A program made the translations under genes and the position numbers. Shown here in pieces: positions 56,292 to 64,000 of a stretch of DNA of 64,000 nt. The notes beneath the pieces are model-generated. The model was not told where the DNA came from. It did no database searches and worked only from the letters and a program-made list of their open reading frames with translations. The stretch is taken from contig NZ_KZ614145.1 of assembly GCF_002884495.1 (NCBI RefSeq), forward strand, positions 2,246,423 to 2,310,422. The letters are read 5' to 3'. Position 1 is the stretch's first letter. Every line of letters starts with the position of its first letter. This DNA is from Rummeliibacillus pycnus (GTDB lineage Bacteria; Bacillota; Bacilli; Bacillales_A; Planococcaceae).

Positions 56292-56870
56292 TTAATTATC
56301 GAGTGAATCCTCATTCTTGGTATGTATTTGATAATTAATGTCATTGTCGTCTTTAATGATACTGTATTTAAGGAAATTTTTTTGAACACTAGGTGGTATT
56401 AACATAAACTTCGAACGATAATCTAATCGGAATTTTAAAGCACATGCACGATTTATTCGCCGGTCAAAAGAACTAAATCTTACTTCAATAGTAAGTGATG
56501 AACCATTCGTAAAAAGTATTTCTGTACTTTGATTTTTGTTTTTCTTGTAACTTTTAATATGATTAAGTGCTAACCAGACACAATCATTCTTTTTAGGAGA
56601 TATTGTTGGAAACCATACAAGTTGATGCTTAAGATTCATAATCACTGGATACATATTAACTTCTCCAAGAACATAACGTGTTCCCTCACTTGCACCTTTT
56701 AAGCTGGATCCAAAAAACCGCAAATTTCTATCAACAAGTTCAATAGGAGTCAATTGACTGTCTTTGAAATCTTCCACTTCAAGAATATTGGTTTTAATCT
56801 TGCCCTCCCCATCATAAAACGGTATAAACGCCATTGTATTTTCATTTACTGTATAAATTTCGTCTACCAT
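56292..56870 (-). CDS. comK: ComK, competence transcription factor
   Basis: The 192-residue protein has the same length as B. subtilis ComK and shares its best-conserved stretch: ELVDRNLRFFGSSLKGASEGTRYVLG near 42-68 against the family IVDRSCRFFGSSYAG, then PVIMNLKHQLVWFPTISPKKNDCVWLALNHI and LRFDRR-type NGSSLTIEVRFSSFDRRINRACALKFR. ComK binds AT boxes and activates late competence genes, among them comF. GTGGAGG precedes the ATG. Its upstream region is long and AT-rich, but I could not identify clean ComK boxes. Confidence 0.87.
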   Translation of the reverse strand: MVDEIYTVNENTMAFIPFYDGEGKIKTNILEVEDFKDSQLTPIELVDRNLRFFGSSLKGASEGTRYVLGEVNMYPVIMNLKHQLVWFPTISPKKNDCVWLALNHIKSYKKNKNQSTEILFTNGSSLTIEVRFSSFDRRINRACALKFRLDYRSKFMLIPPSVQKNFLKYSIIKDDNDINYQIHTKNEDSLDN

Positions 56871-57748
56871 GATTTACCTCCACAACAAATTAGTGTACGA
56901 ACTTTGCACTGTTTACTCAAAGAAGGTCTTTCCAGTTTTTCTTAAATACGATTATTTCAATTGAATCACCCATTCTCGTTTTATTAATAGATTATCTCAA
57001 AAATAAAGTACTTTAGTCATTCATAAATAATCCATTTATATCATTTTATAGTCGATTTTTATAACTGTCAAATAATTCTTTTTTTTCAATTTTTAACATT
57101 TAAGTTTTTGTAAATTTTATTACAAACATCTCTATATAAGTCTTTACAGATTGTTCGCTGTATTTACATAATTTATTTTCTTCATAATCTAGTATTATTC
57201 ATATTATCAATAACCTAGCAGAAAATAATAAATTTCTTGTATTCTATTTTAAATCATTTACTCCATAAAAAAATTCACGCATTATCCTACAAATTTAGCG
57301 TGAAAAATTTCTTACTCCTCTATTTCTATGAAATAACCACTGTAATCCAAAAAATATGCATCAACAATATCACACTCACACTATATACAGATACTGTAAC
57401 AATCATTAAAATTTTCGTAAAAAAAAGGGTTGGATTCTACAAAGAATAGCTACTAATAATAAAGATATTATAATTTTTAATGCATAAAAACCTACAATAC
57501 TATTTTTATAGAGCCAATTCATTGGAATTAGACTATTTCTTAAACCTAAGTCCGTAAAGAATGCATCTAAGATACACAATAATAGTATGTTCCTATTTTA
57601 AAAAAGGAGATGTTCGGTTTAAATAAAATTTTACCTTCCAGCGATTTAACAATCCTTTCATTTTATATTCGTTCACTAAGACTACCGTAAAAGAACTGAT
57701 TATATACAATAATAATTAGACGACTCCCTTTTCTTATTTATTCCCAAA
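56871..57748. other. 878-base AT-rich gap upstream of comK
   Basis: This is probably a large regulatory region for comK, as competence master genes often have. A 70-codon open frame at 57237-57449 has no ribosome site and is not supported. Confidence 0.45.
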
Positions 57749-57799
57749 CTAAAAAAGGTCTCTTACTCATCACTGACGACTTTTAGATACCTTTTTTAG
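57749..57799 (-). terminator. probable terminator after the Trp-rich gene
   Basis: Stem CTAAAAAAGGT (57749-57759) with ACCTTTTTTAG (57789-57799), loop of 29 bases; T-rich on the minus strand. Confidence 0.55.
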
Positions 57800-57832
57800 T
57801 TGCTTTTATTATTAAGCTAGTTTTTTATTATA

Positions 57833-58054
57833 TTATCTCAACCATGGATGTCCTGGATTCCAAGGTTGCCATGTGTTCCACTGCCACCATGGATTCCAAG
57901 TATTCCATTGCCCCCATGGATACCATGGGCCCCACTGCTGCCATGGATTCCACGGGCCCCACGGATTCCAATGTTCTTCTGATCTCCTTGGATACCAATT
58001 CCCTTGATTAATCGGTCTGATATAACCACCCTGTCTTCTAAATGGTTGAACCAT
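57833..58054 (-). CDS. tryptophan/proline-rich small protein
   Basis: I do not recognise this 73-residue protein. It has 16 Trp, many in the repeats NPWGPW, QQWGPWYPW and QWNTWNPW that fill residues 29-70, after a basic start (QPFRRQGGYIRP). GGGAGG lies 6-8 bases before the ATG, and a stem follows the stop, so it looks like a real gene. No signal peptide or Cys. The overlapping +1 frame over the same bases encodes a run of Gly-X-Y triplets. A coat, exosporium or wall role is speculation. Confidence 0.68.
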   Translation of the reverse strand: MVQPFRRQGGYIRPINQGNWYPRRSEEHWNPWGPWNPWQQWGPWYPWGQWNTWNPWWQWNTWQPWNPGHPWLR

Positions 58055-58337
58055 TTTCGTCCTCCCTTTTTTAAAATTCTTTATAGTATATAGAAATTTT
58101 TGATATTGGGCTGGGATTTTGACTAATAACTTAAATAACTTTTTAAATAAAGAAATGATTCAAAAATCAGCAATTGGCTTATTCGTTCTTAATCTTTTTT
58201 TGATATAATTTTCTGAATACTTTTAATTTTGTTTGTCAATGGATTTTATAAGCTTTTTTTCTTATACTATTTATGTACAATGGACTATGGTCATAAAAAT
58301 AATATAAGTTTTTAGAACTAGGAAAGGTGATTTTAAA
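58055..58337. other. 283-base gap upstream of the decarboxylase gene
   Basis: AT-rich. The promoter of the decarboxylase-chemoreceptor unit should be here; I see no single clear choice. Confidence 0.4.
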
Positions 58338-59987
58338 TTGGATTCTATTAAACAACTATTCCAAAGCGAAGATGGCAACGGAAAACAGAGAGAGCAACTA
58401 GTAAATTATCTTGAAAAAATATTAACATCAATGGATACATTAAAAGACCCATCTAAAACAACACTTGGGCCAATGCAAGAACGCTCTTCAAACTTTTATC
58501 AAGAATTAATGGAAGAACATGTTGTTCCTACAGATGGTACTGGGTTAGATACAGTTGTAAATGCATTAACAGATTTAATGAAAGGACATCCCTTCCATAC
58601 TCATAACTTTGTAACCAATGTATTACCTATGGCAAGTATTCCGGGTATTTTAGGTTTATTTGTAAATTCTCTTTTAAATGGTAATAATTTATGGGATGTA
58701 TATGGACCTGCAGCTACTGAATCAGAAGTAAAGGTCATTTCTATGATGTCTAAATTGGTAGGATATGATTATACAAAAAGCTTCGGCTATACAACTTGGG
58801 GTGGACAAGGTGCTGTTTTCAGTGGACTTCGCGTAGCGATTGCCAAACAATTCCCACATGCAAAAGAAGAAGGGGTGCCAAATAACCTTTATTGTTTTGC
58901 TTCTGAAAATGCGCATTATAGTTTATTAAAATCAATTGAAGCAGTAGGTATTGGAAGTAATCATTTAATCCGTGTTAAAGCTGGTAAAGATCACTCAATG
59001 GATATGGATGATTTACAAGAACGCTTAACAGAAGTTATAGAAAAAGGTGGCATTCCAGTATATATCGTTGCAACAACTGGTGCTACAGATAGTTTTGCAA
59101 TTGACAATATTAAAGAAATCAAAGAAATTACCACTGCTATGGAAGATCGCTACAATTTAAAATCAATTCATATTCATGCTGATTCTGCATTGGGTGGTTT
59201 TTACGCATTCTTTAACGATTATGATTTCACTCAAAATCCACTACACTTTGAAGAGGAAGTACTCGAAAGTTTAATGGTCATTCGTTCACGTATGCAATAC
59301 CTATATATGGCGGATTCTTTGTGCTTTGACTTCCAAAAACTTGGTCAAACTCCATACTTAACAAGTCTATTCTTATTAAAAGAAGGTAGTGCACTTGGTC
59401 TTCTAGATTTAGAAGATTTTGATACGCCTTATGTAGGTAATCGCGGATACGGTTCTTATCATACAGGCTATACACTAGAATGCTCTCGAATGGGTAGTTC
59501 AATTGCTATCTATGCTGCTTTAATGGCATTCGGAAAAACAGGCTACCAACAAATATTAGCTAATTATGTTCGAGTAAATTTAGCATTCCGTCAACAATTA
59601 GCAGCTAAAATACCATCACTTCATGTAGTTAACCCAACAAATATTGGACCAATTACAGCATTTCGTCTATATCCTGCTGGTTATAAATGGGATACAGAAC
59701 AAGCAGGTTCTTATACGGTTTCTGAAATTGAAAAAATAAATACATTAAATTCATCTTTATTTGAAGTATTAGGTAAACACCGTGATGACGTGTTCTTTGG
59801 AGATACAACTCGTATTTGTACAGTTGATGCATCTGACAGTGCAGACCGTATTCCAGTCGGGGTAGCAAAATTCTTCTCCATTTCACCTTATACTGAAAAC
59901 GAACATATTCCAGCAATCATTGAGTCCCTTAAACACTCAATAGAAGAATTGGAGGGTTCATCTCTTGCAGTTTCTAGCCAAAAATAG
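58338..59987 (+). CDS. PLP-dependent group II-type decarboxylase family protein
   Basis: The 549-residue protein belongs to the fold-type I PLP decarboxylases (Glu/Dopa/diaminobutyrate type). Conserved parts are [14 protein letters not shown] near 151-164 (phosphate binding), [17 protein letters not shown] with the ring-stacking His193, [15 protein letters not shown], and HADSALGGF with Asp282 for the pyridine nitrogen. The Schiff-base lysine should be K334 in [12 protein letters not shown], which differs from the usual DxHK. The substrate cannot be told. The start is TTG 58338 behind GGAAAGGTG. Its last 23 bases overlap the start of a chemoreceptor gene. Confidence 0.83.
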   Translation: MDSIKQLFQSEDGNGKQREQLVNYLEKILTSMDTLKDPSKTTLGPMQERSSNFYQELMEEHVVPTDGTGLDTVVNALTDLMKGHPFHTHNFVTNVLPMASIPGILGLFVNSLLNGNNLWDVYGPAATESEVKVISMMSKLVGYDYTKSFGYTTWGGQGAVFSGLRVAIAKQFPHAKEEGVPNNLYCFASENAHYSLLKSIEAVGIGSNHLIRVKAGKDHSMDMDDLQERLTEVIEKGGIPVYIVATTGATDSFAIDNIKEIKEITTAMEDRYNLKSIHIHADSALGGFYAFFNDYDFTQNPLHFEEEVLESLMVIRSRMQYLYMADSLCFDFQKLGQTPYLTSLFLLKEGSALGLLDLEDFDTPYVGNRGYGSYHTGYTLECSRMGSSIAIYAALMAFGKTGYQQILANYVRVNLAFRQQLAAKIPSLHVVNPTNIGPITAFRLYPAGYKWDTEQAGSYTVSEIEKINTLNSSLFEVLGKHRDDVFFGDTTRICTVDASDSADRIPVGVAKFFSISPYTENEHIPAIIESLKHSIEELEGSSLAVSSQK

Positions 59988-61662
59988 ACATACCATGTTA
60001 ACGAAGTATATTTTCTATTTTGTTGCACCAATTGCTGTATTTTCAATTATTTTTGGATGTATACTTTATTATTCTAGTAACAATATTATTCAAACCCGAG
60101 TGATGAGTCTATTTGAAGAAAAATTACGTCTTGTTTCAGAAAATGTAATGACCCATATTGATTCTTCACTTGTAACAAATGCAGATAATAATGATGAAAA
60201 CCAATATAAAACACTTTTAAATACATTAAATATAGCCAAAAAACAGCAAAAAGTTCAAAATGTCTATGTACTTTCCCGTTCTAATGGGAAAGAACATATT
60301 GTAGCGTTAAGTGATACAGATAATCATAATGCTGCTTATAAATTTGATCCTAAGATGAATGAAGCTATCGATCAAGATAAAATCACGTATAGTGATATTT
60401 ATAAAGACAAATATGGTATTCACAAATCGATTTTCATACCTTTTAAAGGGACCGATATCATTTTTGGATTAGATATGGATGCTTCATTCATATCAAAAGT
60501 ACAAACTCAAACGATATGGATTGCAGTTGGTTTGACCATTTTATTTGTTATTTTAGGTGCAATACTTGCTTACGTGATTAGTAAACGTATTATTAAACCA
60601 GTACTTGCGATTAACAACTATGTTGATGAAGTTGCAGAAGGTAATCTAGCAGCAGATCGATTTGAAATTAAAGGAAAAGATGAAATCGCCCAATTATCTC
60701 ATGGAGTTTATAAAATGGTAGATGATTTAAGAAGTATCATTGGCAACATTAGTTCTAATGCTGAACAAGTAGCTGCTACTTCTGAGGAATTATCTGCTGG
60801 CGCTGAGCAAACAAGTGCTTCAATCGAACAAGTTACCGTATCGATGCAAGAAGTGGCGGCTGGCTCTGATAAGCAAACAGATGCTGTCGAAGAAATTGGT
60901 ACTAACGTTAATACGATTTCGAAGAAAATGAATGATGTAACAAACTACGTAGAAAAAGTTAGCGTAAAGGCAATTGATACAACGCAAACAGCAGAAAATG
61001 GTAAAGCCATCATAAAAAATGCTGTAGAAAAAATGAATATAACAACTGAAATGATTGATACAACTTCTGAAGTTGTGAATCGCTTAAACAATTACTCAAA
61101 AGAAATTGGCGAAATTGTCTCATTGATTACTGAAATTGCCGATCAAACAAACTTACTTGCTCTTAATGCATCAATTGAAGCCGCACGTGCAGGTGAACAC
61201 GGTAAAGGTTTCGCAGTTGTTGCAGAAGAAGTAAGAAAACTTGCAGATCAATCTAGAATAGCAGCAAATGATATCAGTAATCGTATCGATTCAATTAAAA
61301 CTGAATCTACAAATGCAGTTGATTCAATGGCTATAAGTTATGACAATCTAAAAGTAAGTTCTGAAGCATTTGATGAAGCTGGCGATGCATTTAACGTAAT
61401 CTATTCTGCAGTGTCAGACTTAACTTCACAAATGACACAAGTAAGTAAAGCCATTGATGCCATGAATGGTGGTATTACCAACATTGCAGAATCAATGGAA
61501 GAAGTAAGTGTAATCGTCGTTCAAAATTCAAGTAGTATCCAAAATGTTGCTGCAGCTTCTGAAGAACAAACAGCTAGTATGGAAGAAATCACAGCTTCTT
61601 CAACAAGCCTAGCAAATATGGCTGAGCATCTACGGACAGCTGTTGGAAAATTTAAGTTATAA
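59965..61662 (+). CDS. transmembrane methyl-accepting chemotaxis protein
   Basis: The 565-residue receptor has a membrane helix at about 15-38, an extracellular domain of about 140 residues (single Cache-like by size and by [27 protein letters not shown]), a second helix at about 176-200, HAMP ([23 protein letters not shown]), and the signalling domain with [40 protein letters not shown] seen in sections. Its start TTG 59965 has GGAGGG 8 bases upstream and lies inside the decarboxylase gene, so translation is coupled. The ligand may relate to the decarboxylase substrate or product. Confidence 0.92.
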   Translation: MQFLAKNRHTMLTKYIFYFVAPIAVFSIIFGCILYYSSNNIIQTRVMSLFEEKLRLVSENVMTHIDSSLVTNADNNDENQYKTLLNTLNIAKKQQKVQNVYVLSRSNGKEHIVALSDTDNHNAAYKFDPKMNEAIDQDKITYSDIYKDKYGIHKSIFIPFKGTDIIFGLDMDASFISKVQTQTIWIAVGLTILFVILGAILAYVISKRIIKPVLAINNYVDEVAEGNLAADRFEIKGKDEIAQLSHGVYKMVDDLRSIIGNISSNAEQVAATSEELSAGAEQTSASIEQVTVSMQEVAAGSDKQTDAVEEIGTNVNTISKKMNDVTNYVEKVSVKAIDTTQTAENGKAIIKNAVEKMNITTEMIDTTSEVVNRLNNYSKEIGEIVSLITEIADQTNLLALNASIEAARAGEHGKGFAVVAEEVRKLADQSRIAANDISNRIDSIKTESTNAVDSMAISYDNLKVSSEAFDEAGDAFNVIYSAVSDLTSQMTQVSKAIDAMNGGITNIAESMEEVSVIVVQNSSSIQNVAAASEEQTASMEEITASSTSLANMAEHLRTAVGKFKL

Positions 61663-61715
61663 GAACAAATTCGAGAGACTTGTTGATTTGATAACTTTTA
61701 GTTCACTCAACAAAC

Positions 61716-61758
61716 AAACTACCAAGGTCGATTTATTGGATCTTGGTAGTTTATTTTT
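61716..61758 (+). terminator. intrinsic terminator after the chemoreceptor gene
   Basis: Eleven-bp stem AAACTACCAAG (61716-61726) with CTTGGTAGTTT (61742-61752), then ATTTTT. Confidence 0.87.
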
Positions 61759-61822
61759 ATGAATACTTTTTATATAGGACTTATTTTAGTTTTCTTACAT
61801 TACTGTAAATTTGGATATATTG

Positions 61823-62195
61823 ATCATGTGAGCATTAGAGATTTGATTTCCAAGACATAAAATAGTCGAAACGCGGATACAATTCTGGAATCCGCGAGTA
61901 TTTCACCTGAGAACGAGAGTATTTCTTCACAGAACGCGAGTAAATTCGATGAAATCGCGAGTAAACAGCGAAAAGCAGGAGGTCAGCTCAGCTTCCGCGG
62001 CACCAGTTTGATTTTGAAAGGAAAAACCAATCCGCGAATCATGTGAGCATCAGAGATTTGATTTTCAGGACATAAATTAGTCGAAACGCGGATACAATTC
62101 TGGAATCCGCGAGTATTTCACCTGAGAACGAGAGTATTTCTTCACAGAACGCGAGTAAATTCGATGAAATCGCGAGTAAACAGCGAATATCATGA
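61823..62195 (+). repeat. intergenic repeat locus D: two near-identical 150 bp copies, 215 bp apart
   Basis: Copies at 61823-61972 and 62038-62187 differ at only a few bases. Each has a lead (ATCATGTGAGCA), the head (GACATAAA ... CGCGGATACAATT) and four units with cores CCGCGAGTATT, ACGAGAGTATT, ACGCGAGTAAA and TCGCGAGTAAA. A 65-base spacer with higher GC lies between them. A third ATCATG start follows at 62188. The orientation is opposite to loci A, B and C. The locus is between the MCP and LysM-P60 terminators. Confidence 0.92.
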
Positions 62196-62220
62196 GATCA
62201 GAAATGGTTGAATTAAAAAA

Positions 62221-62254
62221 AGAAAAAACCATCTAATCCACATAGATTAGATGG
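62221..62254 (-). terminator. intrinsic terminator after the LysM x3-P60 gene
   Basis: Ten-bp stem CCATCTAATC (62229-62238) with GATTAGATGG (62245-62254), followed on the minus strand by TTTTTTC. Confidence 0.87.
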
Positions 62255-62285
62255 CGATAAAAATTTAATGTTTACGTTTAATTCA

Positions 62286-63284
62286 TTATAGATGTCTATA
62301 TCCAGCAAAATGACTGCTCCAGTATGATTCATAAACTGAGCTTACTTGTACTCTTGTGCCACTAGCACTTACAAATCTGCCATTACCCATGTACAATCCT
62401 ATATGAGAAATACCAGATTTATAGGTATTTTTAAAGAATACTAAATCTCCTACTTTAGGTGAGCTTGTTGCTGTTGAAATAGAGTAAAAGCCTGCAGCTG
62501 TTGTACGATAAGCAGTAAGACCAGCATTTTTATATGCATAGTATACAAGTCCACTACAATCAAATCCACTTGGAGTAGATCCTCCAAATACATAAGGTAC
62601 ACCTTGTTGTGCTAATGCGATTGATACAGCTTTTTGTAATTTTGTGCTAGCAGATGTTGTTACAACACTATTGCTAACTTTTTTAGTAGTTCCTTTAACT
62701 TTTAGCTTTTGACCAACTCTGATGCTTGTGGATTTTAAATTATTCCAGCTCATTAACGTTTTATACGATACACCATATTTTTTAGCAATACTAGATAACG
62801 TGTCACCTGATTTTACTTTATATGTAGAAGTTGCTGTAGAAGTACTTTTCTTACTAGGGCTTGATGATGAGCTTGAGCTACCTTTTACTTTAAGTTTTTG
62901 ACCAGCGTTAATGCTTGTAGACTTTAAATTATTCCAACTCATTAGCGTTTTATACGATACACCATATTTTTTAGCAATACTAGATAGAGAATCACCTTTT
63001 TTTACTGTGTATGTAGAAGATGAAGCACTTGTCTTACTAGAGCTAGTTGATGAGCTACCTTTTACTTTAAGTTTTTGACCAGCCTTAATATTTGTAGATT
63101 TTAAATTATTCCAACTCATTAGCGTTTTATAGGAAATATGATATTTTGTAGCAATACCAGATAATGTATCGCCTTTTTTAACTGTATATGTAGAAGACGC
63201 TGCTAATGCAGTTGTTTGTTCACTAATTGTTGAAAACAGCATAATCGAGCTTAATGCCATTGCTGAGATGATTGTTTTTTTCAA
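62286..63284 (-). CDS. secreted LysM x3 - NlpC/P60 peptidoglycan hydrolase
   Basis: The 332-residue protein has a signal peptide ending at TALAAS, three nearly identical LysM repeats starting at about residues 32, 92 and 158 (each with [13 protein letters not shown]), Ser-rich linkers and a C-terminal NlpC/P60 domain. Catalytic Cys is in [12 protein letters not shown], His in [11 protein letters not shown], third position in [10 protein letters not shown]. It should be a LytE/LytF-type D,L-endopeptidase. The start is TTG 63282-63284 behind GGGAG. The high similarity between repeats 2 and 3 suggests a recent duplication. Degenerate WalR-like hexamers lie upstream but no clear pair. Confidence 0.93.
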   Translation of the reverse strand: MKKTIISAMALSSIMLFSTISEQTTALAASSTYTVKKGDTLSGIATKYHISYKTLMSWNNLKSTNIKAGQKLKVKGSSSTSSSKTSASSSTYTVKKGDSLSSIAKKYGVSYKTLMSWNNLKSTSINAGQKLKVKGSSSSSSSPSKKSTSTATSTYKVKSGDTLSSIAKKYGVSYKTLMSWNNLKSTSIRVGQKLKVKGTTKKVSNSVVTTSASTKLQKAVSIALAQQGVPYVFGGSTPSGFDCSGLVYYAYKNAGLTAYRTTAAGFYSISTATSSPKVGDLVFFKNTYKSGISHIGLYMGNGRFVSASGTRVQVSSVYESYWSSHFAGYRHL

Positions 63285-63545
63285 TTGATTTAACTCCCTT
63301 TATATTTTAACCTAATATAGACTATTATAAAGAGGTTATGTAACAAAATCGTAATATTAATATCAAATTAATATTACAAAATGTAAAATTAGATTACAAA
63401 TTAATAGATTTCTGTTTTTTTATTTCATTTTCATCCAATTAATGTTATTTCAAAATGGATAGGACTAAAAATTTGGTTATAAATACCAATTTTTTAGATG
63501 ACAAATATCCCCTTCTATCCTTTCTACATATTCTCAGCAAGAAAT

Positions 63546-63806
63546 TTAGGAATAAAAGTTATTTTGATCAAAACTATCTTCCTTTGCCTTTTTACTTTTG
63601 TCCACTCTATGGTATTCAGAGATTTGAATAATTCGAACCTTATTCGTATTCAATTCATGGTATATTCCTCTGCTGTCTGTAAAAGAAATATATTGATCAC
63701 GTTCACTCTGAACAAGCTTTTCTGCTGCTTCTTGTGATTCAATAAAGATAAAGCGTCTTACATAATGCTCTTGATCAAAAAAATAAGTAACCTTGAATTC
63801 TTTCAT
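63546..63806 (-). CDS. small protein of unknown function
   Basis: I do not recognise this 86-residue protein. It is charged and soluble-looking, with a strand-helix-strand pattern (KVTYFFDQEHYVRRFIFIESQEAAEKLVQSERDQYISFTD, seen in pieces) and a polar tail. No Cys, signal peptide or membrane segment. GAGGTG lies about 8 bases before the ATG, which supports it. It stands alone. Confidence 0.68.
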   Translation of the reverse strand: MKEFKVTYFFDQEHYVRRFIFIESQEAAEKLVQSERDQYISFTDSRGIYHELNTNKVRIIQISEYHRVDKSKKAKEDSFDQNNFYS

Positions 63807-63991
63807 TATTCATACACCTCGAATATTCTTTAGTTATTAATATGTACCTTTTATAGGATATCCAACTACATATAAATGAAACATTATGAATGAAAATTTT
63901 TTTGAATGATGCTTAATTTCCCCTTCACTGTCCTATTGGTTGTCTCATCGGAATATGATATTACAACTTAATAAAACGGAGGAAAATAATT

Positions 63992-64000
63992 ATGCATTCC
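63992..64000 (+). CDS. start of a further gene, cut by the window edge
   Basis: ATG at 63992 follows ACGGAGGAAAATAATT with a good ribosome site (GGAGG, about 10 bases upstream). Only three codons are present, so no function can be given. Confidence 0.55.

Noticed and set aside
57237-57449. 70-codon open frame in the gap upstream of comK
   Set aside because: TTG start without ribosome site, AT-driven composition, no recognisable features.
63285-63450. WalR sites before the LysM x3-P60 gene
   Set aside because: TGTAAC-N5-CGTAAT and similar near-matches exist, but none fits fully and the orientation is inconsistent.

Overview
The window is AT-rich DNA from a flagellated, low-GC Gram-positive bacterium of the order Bacillales. 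The order degS-degU, degV, comFA, comFC, yvyF, flgM, flgN, flgK, flgL, yviE, fliW, csrA, hag, fliD, fliS, fliT is that of the Bacillus subtilis deg/com/flagellar region, and yvyE, the LCP protein and tagO follow on its far side as in B. subtilis. The Maf-type flagellin glycosyltransferases, the surface proteins and the protein styles suggest the Planococcaceae/Caryophanaceae (Rummeliibacillus, Kurthia or Lysinibacillus-like). The genus cannot be fixed from this sequence alone. There are no rRNA or tRNA genes, transposases, prophage genes or CRISPR arrays.

Region 1 (1-19,500, all minus strand) is a flagellar filament and flagellin glycosylation block. Read in the direction of transcription it holds yvyF; flgM-flgN; flgK-flgL; yviE-fliW-csrA; hag; two Maf glycosyltransferases with a small coupled protein between them; fliD-fliS-fliT-flaG; a complete pseudaminic acid pathway (pseB, pseF, pseG, pseH, pseI, pseC); and an alpha/beta hydrolase that runs off the window edge. 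Several units start at sigma-D type promoters. The hag leader carries a textbook CsrA hairpin, which fits the FliW-CsrA-Hag feedback loop encoded next to it.

Region 2 (19,600-30,300) holds comFC and comFA, degV, a lipoprotein and degU-degS on the minus strand, then yvyE and an LCP wall-polymer transferase on the plus strand, and tagO on the minus strand. Region 3 (31,200-37,300) holds a brnQ transporter gene with a CodY-like site, a YerD-type FMN/Fe-S protein, an ACT-domain malic enzyme with a structured leader, a candidate small RNA and a chemoreceptor remnant. Region 4 (37,600-57,000) is mostly envelope and secreted functions: two NlpC/P60 hydrolases (one behind a triple WalR-type site), a trypsin-like protease, TagA, two related surface proteins with cell-wall-type repeats, a TPR/hydrolase hybrid, a soluble chemoreceptor, a 5'-nucleotidase, a thioesterase, a CtpA-type protease and a ComK homologue. 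Region 5 (57,700-64,000) holds a very tryptophan-rich small protein, a PLP-dependent decarboxylase overlapping a transmembrane chemoreceptor gene, another LysM-NlpC/P60 hydrolase and the start of one further gene.

The most unusual signal is a family of composite intergenic repeats at four places (about 21.8-22.3, 28.6-28.85, 34.5-34.8 and 61.8-62.2 kb). Each element has a conserved head of about 40 bp followed by about 20-22 bp tandem units with the core CGCGAGTAAA. All four loci lie outside genes, and three lie between two convergent intrinsic terminators. I know no name or function for this family.
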